The notes under the pieces were generated by a model that did not search any database, had not been told where the DNA came from, and worked only from the letters and a program-made list of their open reading frames with translations. Source: Dehalococcoidia bacterium (GTDB lineage Bacteria; Chloroflexota; Dehalococcoidia; UBA2979). Taken from it: a stretch of 64,000 bases of DNA. Below, one piece after another: positions 38,597 to 47,721 of this stretch (position 1 is its first letter; each line of letters opens with the position of its first letter). Location: the NCBI GenBank assembly GCA_009692685.1, contig SHYS01000003.1, positions 124,001 through 188,000 on the forward strand, written 5' to 3'. The position numbers were made by a program, and so were the translations under genes.

Positions 38597-39013
38597 CTAC
38601 CAGATCCCGAGCATCAGCTTGACCTCGTCCGAGGCCATCGACTTCGGGTCCCAGGGCGGGTCCCACACCAGGTTCACCTCGACGTCCTCGACGCCATCCA
38701 TCTGGGTGAGCAGGTGGTAGGCCTGCCCCTGGATCATCGGCCCGATCGGACACGCCTGGCTCGTCAGGGTCAGCTCGATGGTGACCACGCCCTGCTCGTC
38801 GATGTAGATGCCGTACACCAGCCCGAGGTCCACGATGCTCATCCGCAGCTCGGGATCCTGCACCGTCTGCAGTACCGTGCGCAACTCCTCGAGCGAGGGG
38901 CGGGTCGGCGCATCGACCGCGCTCGCAGGAGCGCCCGTCGAGGTCGCCTCGGTAACGTCCGTGGGCTCCGCGGCATCAGTGGTCGTCGCGGTCGTCTCTG
39001 TCGCGTTGGCCAT
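38597..39013 (-). CDS. sufT: SufT-type Fe-S assembly factor (DUF59)
   Basis: A 138-residue protein. The first 37 residues are a Thr/Ala-rich extension; the rest is a MIP18/DUF59 domain: VQDPELRMSIVDLGLVYGIYI, LTSQACPIGPMIQG with the conserved Cys, and VNLVWDPPWDPKSMASDE. SufT-type proteins help put clusters into target proteins. It follows sufU by two bases and closes the suf operon. The stop is TAG. Confidence 0.9.
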   Translation of the reverse strand: MANATETTATTTDAAEPTDVTEATSTGAPASAVDAPTRPSLEELRTVLQTVQDPELRMSIVDLGLVYGIYIDEQGVVTIELTLTSQACPIGPMIQGQAYHLLTQMDGVEDVEVNLVWDPPWDPKSMASDEVKLMLGIW

Positions 39014-39015
39014 CG

Positions 39016-39507
39016 TTACATCAACCTCTCATCGGTGGTCACGGAACTGGTCTGCGACGTACGAGCGGCGCCCGTCCTGAGCGCCTGCTCGAGGGTCTTC
39101 CAGCCGAGGGAGGCGCACTTCACGCGCACCGGGAACTTCGCCACGCCGAGCAGCGCCTCGATGTCACCCAGATCGAGGTCGGCCGGCGCCTCACCACTCG
39201 TCATCATCTCCTGGAACGCGCCCACCGCTGCGAGGGCTTCGTCGACGGGCTTGCCGGCAACGTAGTCGCTCATCAGTGACGCCGAGGCCTGCGAGATCGA
39301 GCAGCCCTGCCCGACGAAGCCCACATCGAGGACCGTCCCGTCCTCGACCTGCGCCTCCACTTCGATCTGGTCGCCGCACAGTGGGTTCGAGCCATCGGCG
39401 TGGTGCGTGTGGGTCGCGAGGTGATGCTTACGCTTCGGGCTGCGGTAGTGCTCGAGGATGATCTCGCGGTACAGGTCGCCCAAGGCGCTCCCGCCGCTAT
39501 CGGACAC
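39016..39507 (-). CDS. sufU: SufU Fe-S assembly/sulfur-transfer protein
   Basis: A 163-residue SufU/IscU-family protein. GTG 39507 is the start, overlapping the sufS stop by 11 bases. The three Cys ligand sites are PLCGDQIEV, GQGCSISQASASLM and VKCASLGW, with Asp in CGD, as in zinc-binding SufU that takes sulfur from SufS. Sequence LYREIILEHYRSPKRKHHL is the typical start. The C-terminal 20 residues are a tail. The stop is TAA. Confidence 0.93.
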   Translation of the reverse strand: MSDSGGSALGDLYREIILEHYRSPKRKHHLATHTHHADGSNPLCGDQIEVEAQVEDGTVLDVGFVGQGCSISQASASLMSDYVAGKPVDEALAAVGAFQEMMTSGEAPADLDLGDIEALLGVAKFPVRVKCASLGWKTLEQALRTGAARTSQTSSVTTDERLM

Positions 39508-40768
39508 CGGTCGCCCCCTTCGTTTGACCAAAGAACCGCGCTGCCTCCGCGATGGCTTCGGCGAGCGCGTCCACCTCGGCGGTGGTGTTGTAGATGTAGA
39601 AGGAGGCGCGCGCCGTCGCCGGCACATCGAGGGCGGCCATGACCGGCTGCGCGCAGTGGTGCCCGGTGCGCACAGCCACCCCGTGGCTGTCGAGCACCTG
39701 ACCCACGTCGTGCGGGTGGACTCCCTCGAGGTCGAACGAGGCCACGCCGCCACGCGCCTGCGGGTCCGGGGGGCCGAACAGCGTCACGCCCGGCACGTCG
39801 CTCAGGCGGCGCAGCGCGTAGTCCAGGAGTTCCACCTCGTGGCTGCGCACCTGTTCCATTCCCAGCGCGGCGAGGTAATCGACCGCCTTGCCGAGGCCGA
39901 TCACACCCTCGATGTTGGGCGTGCCCGCCTCGAAGCGGTAGGGAATCTCGTTCCAGGTCGACTCCTCGAGGGTGACCGTGAGGACCATGTCGCCGCCACC
40001 GAAGAGCGGCTCCATCGTCTCGAGCACTTCGTGGCGCGCCCAGAGCACGCCCGTGCCGGTGGGCCCGAGCATCTTGTGTCCGGAGAATGCGAGGAAGTCG
40101 GCGCCCAGCGCCTCCACGTCGACGGGCATGTGCGGCACCGACTGCGCACCGTCGACGCAGACCAGCGCACCCTGCGCGTGTGCCAGATCCGCCAGCTCGC
40201 GGACGGGGACGATGCTTCCCAGCGCGTTCGAGGCGTGCGTGATCGAGAGCAGGCGCGTGCGCGGCCCGATCAGCTTCCGCGCCTCGTCGAGGTCGAGCGT
40301 GCCGTCCGGCAGCATGCGGATGAACCGCAGCACGATGCCGATCTCGTCGCGCAGCATCTGCCACGGCACGATGTTCGAGTGGTGCTCGATCTCGGACAGC
40401 ACCACCTCGTCGCCGGCGCGCAGGTGATGCCGCGCCCAGCATCGAGCGACCAAGTTGAGGGACATCGTGGTCCCACTGGTGAAGACGATCTCATCGGCGC
40501 GCGGCGCACCGATGAAGGCTCGCAGCTTCTCGCGCACGTCCTCGTACTGGCCCGTGGCCTCCTGGGAGAGCACGTGCACCCCTCGATGGATGTTGGCGTT
40601 GGAGTCGCGGTAGTACCGCGTGATCTCCGCGATCACCTGTACGGGCTTTTGCGACGTCGCCGCGTTGTCGAGGTAGACCAGCGGTTTCCCGTTCACCTCG
40701 CGCTTTAGGATCGGGAAGTCACGCCGGATCGCGCGCACGTCGAATGGACGTCGCTCCACGGCGGTCAT
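39497..40768 (-). CDS. sufS: Cysteine desulfurase SufS
   Basis: A 423-residue PLP enzyme, group II cysteine desulfurase. YLDNAATSQKPVQVI near residue 30, LSEIEHHSNIVPWQ, AQSVPHMPVDV and the PLP lysine in FLAFSGHKMLGPTG (near residue 230) are in place. The active Cys is in AVRTGHHCAQPVM near residue 372. Group II enzymes hand the persulfide to SufU, which is encoded next and overlaps. ATG 40768 is chosen (MTAVERRPFDVRAIRRDFPI), with GGGGGCG upstream. The stop is TAG. Confidence 0.95.
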   Translation of the reverse strand: MTAVERRPFDVRAIRRDFPILKREVNGKPLVYLDNAATSQKPVQVIAEITRYYRDSNANIHRGVHVLSQEATGQYEDVREKLRAFIGAPRADEIVFTSGTTMSLNLVARCWARHHLRAGDEVVLSEIEHHSNIVPWQMLRDEIGIVLRFIRMLPDGTLDLDEARKLIGPRTRLLSITHASNALGSIVPVRELADLAHAQGALVCVDGAQSVPHMPVDVEALGADFLAFSGHKMLGPTGTGVLWARHEVLETMEPLFGGGDMVLTVTLEESTWNEIPYRFEAGTPNIEGVIGLGKAVDYLAALGMEQVRSHEVELLDYALRRLSDVPGVTLFGPPDPQARGGVASFDLEGVHPHDVGQVLDSHGVAVRTGHHCAQPVMAALDVPATARASFYIYNTTAEVDALAEAIAEAARFFGQTKGATGVR

Positions 40769-40863
40769 TGCGCCCCCCCTGTCCTCGTAGCGACCGTCCG
40801 AGCCACGCGAACCGCCAGTGCGCCACGGAACCCGATAAGAGCTCTCGGTCGCGCAAGCGGGGG

Positions 40864-40960
40864 CACGGGGGCGGAGCCCCCGTGTAGGAATGGGTGGGTG
40901 GGCGGGCCACCACCCCGCAGGGGTGTCGATCCGGGGAGTGCGAGGGGCAGCGCCCCTCGC
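40864..40960. repeat. Two GC-rich hairpins upstream of sufS
   Basis: CACGGGGGC-GGA-GCCCCCGTG (40864-40884) and GCGAGGGGC-AGC-GCCCCTCGC (40940-40960) are perfect stems in the 217-base gap between the Rieske and sufS genes. No T run follows either. They may process or attenuate the long suf transcript, or be intergenic repeats; the rest of the gap holds no gene. Confidence 0.6.
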
Positions 40961-40985
40961 AAGTACGCGAAATGGCGAGGTGTTG

Positions 40986-41318
40986 TCATCGCGGCGCCTC
41001 GATCGGCGCGTCGCAGTCGACGTAGATGCCGCCATCCTCGACGGTGACCGCGTAGGCGTTCACGCTCTTTACCGCCGGTAGCGTGATCACCTTGCCGGTG
41101 CGTGCATCGAAGGCCGCGCCGTGTCGAGGGCAGATCACGCGCCCGTTGCGGAGCCGGCCCTCGCCGAGCGTGCCGCCGTCGTGCGTGCACAGATCATCGA
41201 TCGCGTACAGCGTGCCCTCGATGTTGCTCACGGCCAGCTCGCGGCCGCCAGCACAGCGCAGCACGCGCACCTCGCCGGCAGGTACGCCGTCCGCTGCACC
41301 GATGCGCTCTCGTGCCAT
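40986..41318 (-). CDS. Rieske [2Fe-2S] ferredoxin in suf operon
   Basis: A 110-residue soluble Rieske protein. Ligand motifs are CTHDGG in YAIDDLCTHDGGTLGEG (near residue 45) and CPRHGAAFD near residue 64. The start ATG 41318 is set by length. Such small Rieske ferredoxins (NirD/BphF-like) carry electrons to oxygenases or reductases, and some are found within suf operons where they may supply electrons for cluster assembly; that role is inference here. The stop is TGA. Confidence 0.9.
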   Translation of the reverse strand: MARERIGAADGVPAGEVRVLRCAGGRELAVSNIEGTLYAIDDLCTHDGGTLGEGRLRNGRVICPRHGAAFDARTGKVITLPAVKSVNAYAVTVEDGGIYVDCDAPIEAPR

Positions 41319-41344
41319 CGAGTCCTGCTTCGCTCTATGTCTCG

Positions 41345-41545
41345 TTACCGGCGGATGCGGGTATGGTCTGCAGCCGTGCGTCGTGCCGCGGGCGCCACCC
41401 AGACAATGTTCGCCCACTCGTGCCGCTTACAGGAGTTGCGCTGCATCCGCCCATGTCGCTCGCAGGTCGGGCAGCGGAAGTCGCTGGTGCGGTCGTAGTC
41501 GGCGGGTTCGCGCCTAGCGCCCTGCTCGGTGTCGTTGGTCGTCAT
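41345..41545 (-). CDS. Small Cys-motif protein in suf operon
   Basis: A 66-residue frame from ATG 41545, placed 13 bases after the sufD stop and 26 bases before the Rieske start. It has CPTCERHGRMQRNSC, a likely one-site metal motif, then WANIVWVAPAARRTAAD. The positions match an operon gene, but no family is recognised and the frame is short, so support is positional. The stop is TAA. Confidence 0.5.
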   Translation of the reverse strand: MTTNDTEQGARREPADYDRTSDFRCPTCERHGRMQRNSCKRHEWANIVWVAPAARRTAADHTRIRR

Positions 41546-41557
41546 CGGTGTCCTGCC

Positions 41558-42805
41558 CTAAGTCCCGGCTCGCAACTCCGAGGTGGCAAGCTTCGCCGCT
41601 ACGATCTCGGCGAGTTCCTCACGGAAGCCCTCGATGCTGATGTCCGCGATCGCGGACTGGAAGAACCCGGCCACCATCAGCTGCAACGCCGTACGGTAGT
41701 CGAGGCCGCGTGATTGCAGGTAGAACAGCGCCTCACCATCGACCGGGCCCACCGTCGCCGCGTGTCCGCACTTCGCCACGTCGGCAGTCAGGATCTCGAG
41801 GACCGGGTCTGAGTCGGCCTTGGCAGAGTCGGAGAGCAACAGGTTGCGGTTCGTCTGCATCGCCTCGCCGCCCGCGGCGCCCTCGCCCACACGCGTCACG
41901 CCGTAGTAGATGGAGCGTGAGGCCCCGGCCAGCGCTGCTTTGATCTCGACATCGGAGATCGTCTTTGGTGCGACGTGATCCTGCAGCGTCACGAAGTCGA
42001 AGTGCTGCGTGCCGTCGCCGAGGGCGACCCCGCGGATGACCGAGCGCCCGCCGGCCTGATCGAGGACGGCCTCGACGGTCTGCTTGAAGACGTGACCGCC
42101 GATGGCCAGCGTCGCCACCTGCACCGACGCGTCGCGCCCAACGCGTGAGCGCACGATCGAGTAGTCCTGTGTCGCCGCGCCCCAGCGCTCATCGACGAGC
42201 ACACGTACCGTCGACGCCTGGTTGGCGATGATCTCGATGACGCCGGCCACCAGCAGCGGTGCACTATCCGAATGTAGCCGCAGCACGACAGTCACATCGG
42301 ACTGCTCGTTGGCGTGAATGAGGATGCGCGGGAACACCGAACCCGCAGCCCCGTTCGCGACGTCGAGAGTGACGATGACCGGCGCCGCAAAGGCTGCGCC
42401 CCGTGCCGCGTAGATACCCACGCCGTCCTGCCACAGCGCCGCGTTGAGCGCCGTGAACTTGCCCTCTGTTGCCGGAATCACGCTACCGAGATCGTCGCGC
42501 ACGCCTTCGGACGCGCCAGCTACTGCCGCAAGTGAGCGCGCGTGGCTACCTTCAGGTGGCGTCGCCTCCAGGGTGAGTGTGGCGGCCGCGGGTGGGAACG
42601 CCGCGAAGTCGAGGCCCGACACGTCCGTGTACTTCCACGGGCGCAGGTTGTGCGTCGGCAGTGGCGCCGCTGCAAAGGCACGAGCCGCCTCGGCACGTCG
42701 CTCGATGAGCCAGTCCGGCTCCCCTCGCCCGCGCGCCGCCTCGATCACGGCCGCCTCGGAGGCGAACGCAGCAACCGGTGTAGAGGTCGTCACTCTTGCA
42801 TCCAT
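41558..42805 (-). CDS. sufD: SufD Fe-S scaffold component
   Basis: A 415-residue SufD. The N-terminus has the helical part GRGEPDWLIERRAEAARAFA and LPTHNLRPWKYTDVSGLDFA. The beta-helix has ILIHANEQSDVTVVLRLHSD and GVALGDGTQHFDFVTLQDHV. The C-terminus has AKCGHAATVGPVDGEALFYL and the family close QSRGLDYRTALQLMVAGFFQ. The conserved C-terminal His is in KCGHAATVG. It works with SufB and SufC as SufBC2D, which builds the clusters. The stop is TAG. Confidence 0.95.
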   Translation of the reverse strand: MDARVTTSTPVAAFASEAAVIEAARGRGEPDWLIERRAEAARAFAAAPLPTHNLRPWKYTDVSGLDFAAFPPAAATLTLEATPPEGSHARSLAAVAGASEGVRDDLGSVIPATEGKFTALNAALWQDGVGIYAARGAAFAAPVIVTLDVANGAAGSVFPRILIHANEQSDVTVVLRLHSDSAPLLVAGVIEIIANQASTVRVLVDERWGAATQDYSIVRSRVGRDASVQVATLAIGGHVFKQTVEAVLDQAGGRSVIRGVALGDGTQHFDFVTLQDHVAPKTISDVEIKAALAGASRSIYYGVTRVGEGAAGGEAMQTNRNLLLSDSAKADSDPVLEILTADVAKCGHAATVGPVDGEALFYLQSRGLDYRTALQLMVAGFFQSAIADISIEGFREELAEIVAAKLATSELRAGT

Positions 42806-42817
42806 CCACTTCCCGCT

Positions 42818-42840
42818 CGCCCTGAGCCTGTCGAAGGGCG
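42818..42840. repeat. CCTGAGCCTGTCGAAGG-core repeat copy
   Basis: CGCCCTGAGCCTGTCGAAGG plus GCG lies between sufB and sufD. CGCCCT and AGGGCG arms make it a small hairpin. It is nearly identical to 45234-45255 and shares its core with 1001, 35191 and 50069. Confidence 0.8.
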
Positions 42841-42879
42841 AGCCTGTGGTGCTCTCAATCGGCTCTCACGAGCCCGGCT

Positions 42880-42918
42880 GGGGCGCGGGTGGGCGGTTTG
42901 GCCGCCCACCCGCGCCCC
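42880..42918 (-). terminator. Strong stem-loop between sufB and sufD
   Basis: GGGGCGCGGGTGGGCGG (42880-42896) and CCGCCCACCCGCGCCCC (42902-42918) form a perfect 17-base stem with a five-base loop, directly touching the sufB stop. No T run follows on the minus strand, so it may be an RNA processing or attenuation stem lowering sufD expression below sufB, and not a full terminator. Confidence 0.65.
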
Positions 42919-44337
42919 CTACCCGACGGAGCCTTCCATCTGCAGCTCGATGAGCCGGTTCAGCTCGATCGCGTACTCCATTGGCAGCTCTTTGACGATC
43001 GGCTCAACGAAGCCGTTGACCACCATCTTGGCCGCCTCCTCCTCCTTGATGCCGCGTGCCATCAGGTAGAAGAGCTGGTCCTCGCCGAGCTTCGATACCG
43101 AGGCCTCGTGGCCGATCTTCACGCGCTCCTCGTCGATCTCCATCGTCGGGTACGTGTCAGACCGCGAGTGCGGGTCGAGCAGCAGCGCGTCGCAGCGCAC
43201 CGTCGAGGACGAGTCCTCGGCGCCCTCGTAGACCTTGAGGAGGCCCCGGTAGGAGGTGCGGCCGTTACCGCGAGAGACCGACTTCGAAATGATGGCGCTC
43301 GTCGTTCGAGGCGCCACGTGCACGATCTTGCCGCCCGCGTCCTGGTGCTGCCCGTCGCCGGCGAAGGCCAGCGAGAGGATCTCGCCGTGCGCGCCCGGCT
43401 CCATCAGGTAGACGGAGGGGTACTTCATCGTCAGCAGGGAGCCGAGGTTGCCGTCCACCCACTCCATGACCGCGTTCTCGTACGCGTACGCGCGCTTGGT
43501 CACTAGGTTATAGACGTTGTTCGACCAGTTCTGGATCGTCGTGTAGCGCACCCGCGCGTTCTTCTTTACGATTATCTCGACCACTGCTGAGTGCAACGAG
43601 GCCGTGCTATAGATCGGGGCCGTGCAGCCCTCGACATAGTGCACGTACGAGCCTTCGTCGGCGATGATCAGCGTGCGCTCGAACTGGCCCATGTTCTCGG
43701 TGTTGATCCGGAAGTAGGCCTGCAGCGGCACGTCTATTCGGACGCCAGGCGGAACATAGATAAACGAGCCGCCTGACCACACCGAGGTGTTCAGCGCGGC
43801 GTACTTGTTATCGCCGGCCGGCACGATCGTGCCGAAGTACTCCCGCACCAGGTCCGGGTGCTCGGCGAGCGCCTGATCCATGCCGAGGAAGAGCACGCCC
43901 TGCTTCGCGAGGTCCTCGCGGATGTTGTGGTAGACCACCTCGGAGTCGTACTGGGCCCCCGCACCGGCGAGGAAGTCACGCTCGGCTTGGGGAATCCCCA
44001 GCTTGTCGAACGTGTCCTTGATGTACGCGGGCACATCGTCCCAGTTCGTCGAGTCGCGGTCTGTGGCCCGGACGTAGTAGTGGATGTTCTCGAAGTCGAT
44101 GGCGTCGAGGAGTTCGGCGCTGCCGGCCCACGGCGGGTTCTTCAGCCCGCGGAACGTCTCGAGGGCGTCGAGGCGGTTCTCGAGCATCCAGGCGGGCTCG
44201 CCCTTCATCGTCGACATCGCCGTGATCATCTCGGCGTTCAGGCCCTTGTCCGCGATGAACAGCGGCTTCACGTCGTCGTGGAAGCCCCACTTGTACTCAC
44301 CGACAGCCTCGCGCGCGTTGGGGTTGACGGTCGTCAT
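42919..44337 (-). CDS. sufB: SufB Fe-S scaffold component
   Basis: A 472-residue SufB, the core scaffold of the SufBC2D complex. Near the start are [20 protein letters not shown] and [19 protein letters not shown]. The beta-helix has [20 protein letters not shown] and [20 protein letters not shown] (conserved Cys near 257). The C-terminal [20 protein letters not shown] and [20 protein letters not shown] are typical. Start ATG 44337 overlaps the sufC stop by four bases (ATGA). The stop is TAG. Confidence 0.97.
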   Translation of the reverse strand: MTTVNPNAREAVGEYKWGFHDDVKPLFIADKGLNAEMITAMSTMKGEPAWMLENRLDALETFRGLKNPPWAGSAELLDAIDFENIHYYVRATDRDSTNWDDVPAYIKDTFDKLGIPQAERDFLAGAGAQYDSEVVYHNIREDLAKQGVLFLGMDQALAEHPDLVREYFGTIVPAGDNKYAALNTSVWSGGSFIYVPPGVRIDVPLQAYFRINTENMGQFERTLIIADEGSYVHYVEGCTAPIYSTASLHSAVVEIIVKKNARVRYTTIQNWSNNVYNLVTKRAYAYENAVMEWVDGNLGSLLTMKYPSVYLMEPGAHGEILSLAFAGDGQHQDAGGKIVHVAPRTTSAIISKSVSRGNGRTSYRGLLKVYEGAEDSSSTVRCDALLLDPHSRSDTYPTMEIDEERVKIGHEASVSKLGEDQLFYLMARGIKEEEAAKMVVNGFVEPIVKELPMEYAIELNRLIELQMEGSVG

Positions 44338-45140
44338 GCGGTCGCTCCTTCGAGTACGCCAAGCTCCTTCAAGATCGGGTCGTAGCCTTCGGCCTCGATG
44401 GTGCGTGCCAGGTTGGCGTCACCCGAGCGCACGATGCGCCCGTTCACGAGGACGTGGACGAAGTCCGGGGTGATGTAGTTCAGGATGCGCTGGTAGTGCG
44501 TGATGATGAGCACGCCCAGCTCCGGCGTACGCAGCGCGTTCACGCCCTCCGCCACCGTGCGCAGCGCGTCTACGTCGAGGCCCGAGTCGGTTTCGTCGAG
44601 GATGGCGAGGTCCGGCTTGAGCATCCCCAGCTGGAGGATCTCAGCGCGCTTCTTCTCACCGCCCGAGAACCCATCGTTCACGTAGCGGCGCGCGAACTCC
44701 TCGTCCATCTTCAGGGTGCCCAGCGTCGCTCGCAGTTCCGCGAGGAACTCTCGCGCCGGGACCTCTTCGCCGCGCCGCCCCTTCAGGGCCATGCGCAGCA
44801 TGTTCACCATCGTCACGCCGGGGATCGCCGTCGGGTACTGGAACGAGAGGAATATCCCGCGACGCGCCCGCTCGTCGGCAGGCATCATCGTCACGTCATC
44901 GCCCTTGAACAGGATCTTGCCACTATCGACCTTGTACGCTGGGCTCCCCGCGATCGCGCTGGCCAGCGTGCTCTTGCCTGAGCCGTTGGGCCCCATGAGC
45001 GCGTGGATCTCGCCGGGCTGAATCTTCAGCGAGACGCCCTTGACGATGTCCGTGTGCGGCGGCTGCGCCACGCTGACGAAGAGGTCGCGCAGCTCCAGCA
45101 CCGGTTGCGTTCCTGAGTCCTGTGTCTTCGAGTTCGTCAT
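44334..45140 (-). CDS. sufC: SufC ATPase
   Basis: A 268-residue ABC-type ATPase of the SufBC2D scaffold. Walker [21 protein letters not shown] (near residue 47), signature [15 protein letters not shown], Walker [21 protein letters not shown] and H-loop [13 protein letters not shown] are complete. The SufC-specific SGGEKKR form separates it from transport ATPases. The start is ATG 45140. It is the first enzyme gene of the operon, about 130 bases after sufR. The stop is TGA. Confidence 0.97.
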   Translation of the reverse strand: MTNSKTQDSGTQPVLELRDLFVSVAQPPHTDIVKGVSLKIQPGEIHALMGPNGSGKSTLASAIAGSPAYKVDSGKILFKGDDVTMMPADERARRGIFLSFQYPTAIPGVTMVNMLRMALKGRRGEEVPAREFLAELRATLGTLKMDEEFARRYVNDGFSGGEKKRAEILQLGMLKPDLAILDETDSGLDVDALRTVAEGVNALRTPELGVLIITHYQRILNYITPDFVHVLVNGRIVRSGDANLARTIEAEGYDPILKELGVLEGATA

Positions 45141-45233
45141 GCCCCGCCGTACTCCCGTCTACAGAACACCCTCGAGGGTGCCGTCCGTTCCACCTTCTCG
45201 GCGAGCCGTCGACAGCGGACTCCCACTGTTTCC

Positions 45234-45255
45234 CGCCCTGAGCCTGTCGAAGGGC
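45234..45255. repeat. CCTGAGCCTGTCGAAGG-core repeat copy
   Basis: CGCCCTGAGCCTGTCGAAGG plus GC lies between sufR and sufC, nearly identical to the sufB-sufD copy at 42818. The arms CGCCCT/AGGGC form a small hairpin. Confidence 0.8.
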
Positions 45256-45274
45256 ATCGCTCTCCACGATCTCG

Positions 45275-45961
45275 CTAGCTGGATCCGTCGCTGGTTACCG
45301 GCGACTTGCGCACTATGTACTCACACATCGACGCACCGTTGACGACCGTGGCGACCTGCAATACCGGCACATCGAGCAGCAGTTCGATGGTGCGACGGTC
45401 TGCCTCGCAGCACGCATGCATCTCGCTCGCCGTCGAGCGATACGGACACCCGACGTTCAGCAGGTGGTAGGCGTCACGCTCCTCCACCACGCTGGTCAGG
45501 ATGCCCTCGCCATACAGCGCCTCAGCCACCTGGCCCACGCGCGCCGGGAGATCCACACCGGTGACATGGGCGGCGTACTCGCTGGCCACGTCACCGGCGA
45601 CGGCCTCGAACAGCCGGTCGACGAGCGCGCCGCCCGAGACGCCGGACACCTCCTCGAATGGCATCCGCTCGAGCGCGGGATAGAGTCGATCCAGCAGCCG
45701 CGCGTAGTTCGCGGAGGCGGTACGTTCCTCGCCCTCGGTACTCAGGGAGTAGAGCAGGCCCGGTCGCCCGCGCCCGCGCCGCTCCAGGCGCGCCTCGAGG
45801 AGCCCTTCCGCCAACATAATGTCCATGTGGCGGCGGATCGCGCCCTCGCTCACGCCGACCCGTTCGGCGATGTCGCTCACCGAGGACGGCCCGTGGTCCG
45901 CCAGCAGGCGGATCACCTCGTCACGGGTGGAGGGGCCCTTGTTCGGGGCTTTGCGCTGCAT
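45275..45961 (-). CDS. sufR: SufR-type Fe-S-sensing transcriptional regulator
   Basis: A 228-residue regulator. N-terminal winged helix: VIRLLADHGPSSVSDIAERV and GVSEGAIRRHMDIMLAEGLL, with the wing RRGRGRPGLLYSL. C-terminal cysteines lie in NVGCPYRSTASEMHACCEAD and MCEYIV, matching the three-Cys pattern of SufR, which holds a [4Fe-4S] cluster and represses suf genes when clusters are plentiful. It is first in the suf gene row, and an inverted repeat lies about 40 bases before its start, in line with autoregulation. The stop is TAG. Confidence 0.92.
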   Translation of the reverse strand: MQRKAPNKGPSTRDEVIRLLADHGPSSVSDIAERVGVSEGAIRRHMDIMLAEGLLEARLERRGRGRPGLLYSLSTEGEERTASANYARLLDRLYPALERMPFEEVSGVSGGALVDRLFEAVAGDVASEYAAHVTGVDLPARVGQVAEALYGEGILTSVVEERDAYHLLNVGCPYRSTASEMHACCEADRRTIELLLDVPVLQVATVVNGASMCEYIVRKSPVTSDGSS

Positions 45962-46001
45962 GATGAGTTACAAGCTACGCCCCGCCCGAACACGCGTCAA
46001 C

Positions 46002-46014
46002 GTTTGTCGCAAAC
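46002..46014 (-). promoter_or_regulatory. Candidate SufR operator
   Basis: GTTTG-TCG-CAAAC is a perfect dyad in a short AT-rich stretch 41-53 bases upstream of the sufR start. It lies where a repressor site would overlap the promoter. Reference SufR sites in other phyla differ in sequence, so assignment rests on position and symmetry. Confidence 0.45.
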
Positions 46015-46241
46015 TATTTGAGGAAAGTACCTGAAGTCCCGCGACGGGTGCCGTCAAAGCCGCGGCGCCGGTTCGTGGACGGCCCGTCGAAGGAGACGGA
46101 ACCTCGATCGACTCCGATGTGCTGCGGTTCGGTTGAAGCGCCGTGTAGGCGCGCCTACGATGCGCCCGCGCCGCAACCTGCCCGGACAGGCATCGAGGGC
46201 GTGCCGCACCATCCAGTACACCCGAAAACAGGAGAAGCGCG

Positions 46242-46664
46242 ATGGCTGACAACGTCCATGGCCTCGAGGTCGGTTCGAGCGCCACGTTCTCGAAGGCCGT
46301 GACCCAGGCGGACATCGACCTGTTCGCGCAGGTCAGCGGCGACACCAACCCGCTGCACAGCGACGCCGCGTACGCCGCCCGCACCCGCTTCAAAGCCCCG
46401 ATCGCACACGGTATGTTCGGCGCGGGCCTGATCTCGGCTGCCCTCGGGACAAAGCTGGCACCGAGCAGCGTCGTGATCTACCTCGCCCAGAACCTCCGCT
46501 TCCGGGCCCCGGTACTGGCTGGCGACACCCTCACCGCCACCGTCAGCGTCACTGCGGTCGATGTCGAGCGCTCCAGAGTCACCCTCGATACTAAAGTCTC
46601 GAAGCAGGACGGCACTGACGTCATCCTCGGCGACGCACAGGTAATGGTGGAAGCGCTGGTGTAG
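46242..46664 (+). CDS. MaoC-like (R)-specific enoyl-CoA hydratase
   Basis: A 140-residue hot-dog-fold hydratase. The active-site segment DIDLFAQVSGDTNPLHSD (near 23-40) carries the Asp and His of MaoC/PhaJ-type hydratases, and ARTRFKAPIAHGMFGAGLIS follows. The second half reads VIYLAQNLRFRAPVLAGDTL. It adds water to trans-2-enoyl-CoA to give (R)-3-hydroxyacyl-CoA. It starts at ATG 46242 with GGAGAAGCG upstream. The stop is TAG. Confidence 0.93.
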   Translation: MADNVHGLEVGSSATFSKAVTQADIDLFAQVSGDTNPLHSDAAYAARTRFKAPIAHGMFGAGLISAALGTKLAPSSVVIYLAQNLRFRAPVLAGDTLTATVSVTAVDVERSRVTLDTKVSKQDGTDVILGDAQVMVEALV

Positions 46665-46728
46665 GTGCCTCGCGGCACAGCCGCCCTGAGGCTCCCCGAC
46701 CCCGATCTCACAACGCGCCCCCGCTACG

Positions 46729-47559
46729 CTAGGAACGCGTGCCGACGACCTCCAGGTACTCAGCGCCCACGACAGTCCGATGCGGGCTTGAGCGACTGGT
46801 TGTGGGTACTCCACAGCGTCACCAGGCTCTCGCGCAGCCCCTCGCGTTCGGCGCCCTCGAGCTTCGCGAACGCCAGCGTTGTCGGCCCGTAGTTCTCGCG
46901 GAAGAACTCCACCACGCGGGCGGGGCCGAACTGGTACTCGAAGCGGTAGTGCAACCCGGTTCAACTCGAGGCGCGACAGCCCGAGGCGAGACGCTCACGC
47001 ACGGTCGCCTCGTCGCCCCACAGTACCGGCGAGGGCATCCCGGGAGGCGCCACGAACTTGCCGATCGTACCCAGCATCTGGCCGATGAATCCCTCCTTCG
47101 TCCAATTGGCCATGGCGATCGTGCCGCCGGGCCGCGTCACCCGCAGCATCTCGGCGGCCACCTACTCGGGCCGCGGCGCGAACATCGCCCCGTAGATCGT
47201 GGTGACGATGTCGAAGTCGGCGTCGCCGTAGGGCAGGGCCTCGGCGTCGCCCTCGACGAACTCCGCCTCGAGGCCCTCGGACTCAGCGGGGCTGCGGGCT
47301 GCCTTGATCGGGTTCGAGGTGATGTCGCAGCCGTGCACCCGGATGCCCCGCCGCGCGGCTATGAGCCCCAGCTGTCCGGACCAACACGCGATGTCCAGCA
47401 GCGTTGCGCCGGCGGGCACGTGAGCCGGTCCAAGAACTCCGCGGCGCTTGGCTCCATGAACCGTGAGAAGAAGTCGTAGTTCCCTGCCATCCAGGTCGCC
47501 TTGAGGCGTGATTTCAGAGCTTCGAACTCCGCAGTGGGCGTGGCAACCGATGTCGTCAT
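46729..47559 (-). pseudogene. SAM methyltransferase gene with several lesions
   Basis: From ATG 47559 the frame gives ALKSRLKATWMAGNYDFFSR and EPSAAEFLDRLT. A one-base loss near 47418 shifts to VPAGATLLDIACWSGQLGLI (motif I, with ACWSGQ in place of the usual CGTGQ) and HGCDITSNPIKAARSPAESE, then to FAPRPE and a TAG at 47162-47164. The same frame continues [20 protein letters not shown]. Another shift near 46975 gives HYRFEYQFGPARVVEFFREN, and a third near 46790 gives GAEYLEVVGTRS to a TAG at 46729. Relatives have a Gln at the internal TAG. This is a small-molecule class I methyltransferase in decay. Confidence 0.75.
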
Positions 47560-47721
47560 GACGGGCCCCTCATCTAGTGCGCGGCACGTCGGGCCGCTTC
47601 CATGCCGTCCACTATCAGCGGGTCGGCGCCGCCAGCTCCTACCCCGGAGTCCGGAATGCTTCACCGATTCAACGTATTTCCGCGATGGGCGCCGAGCGTC
47701 CCGTGTAAACTCAGAGGTCCA

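Noticed and set aside
39458..40708. A plus-strand frame of about 410 codons opposite sufS
   Set aside because: It is antisense to a complete SufS gene.
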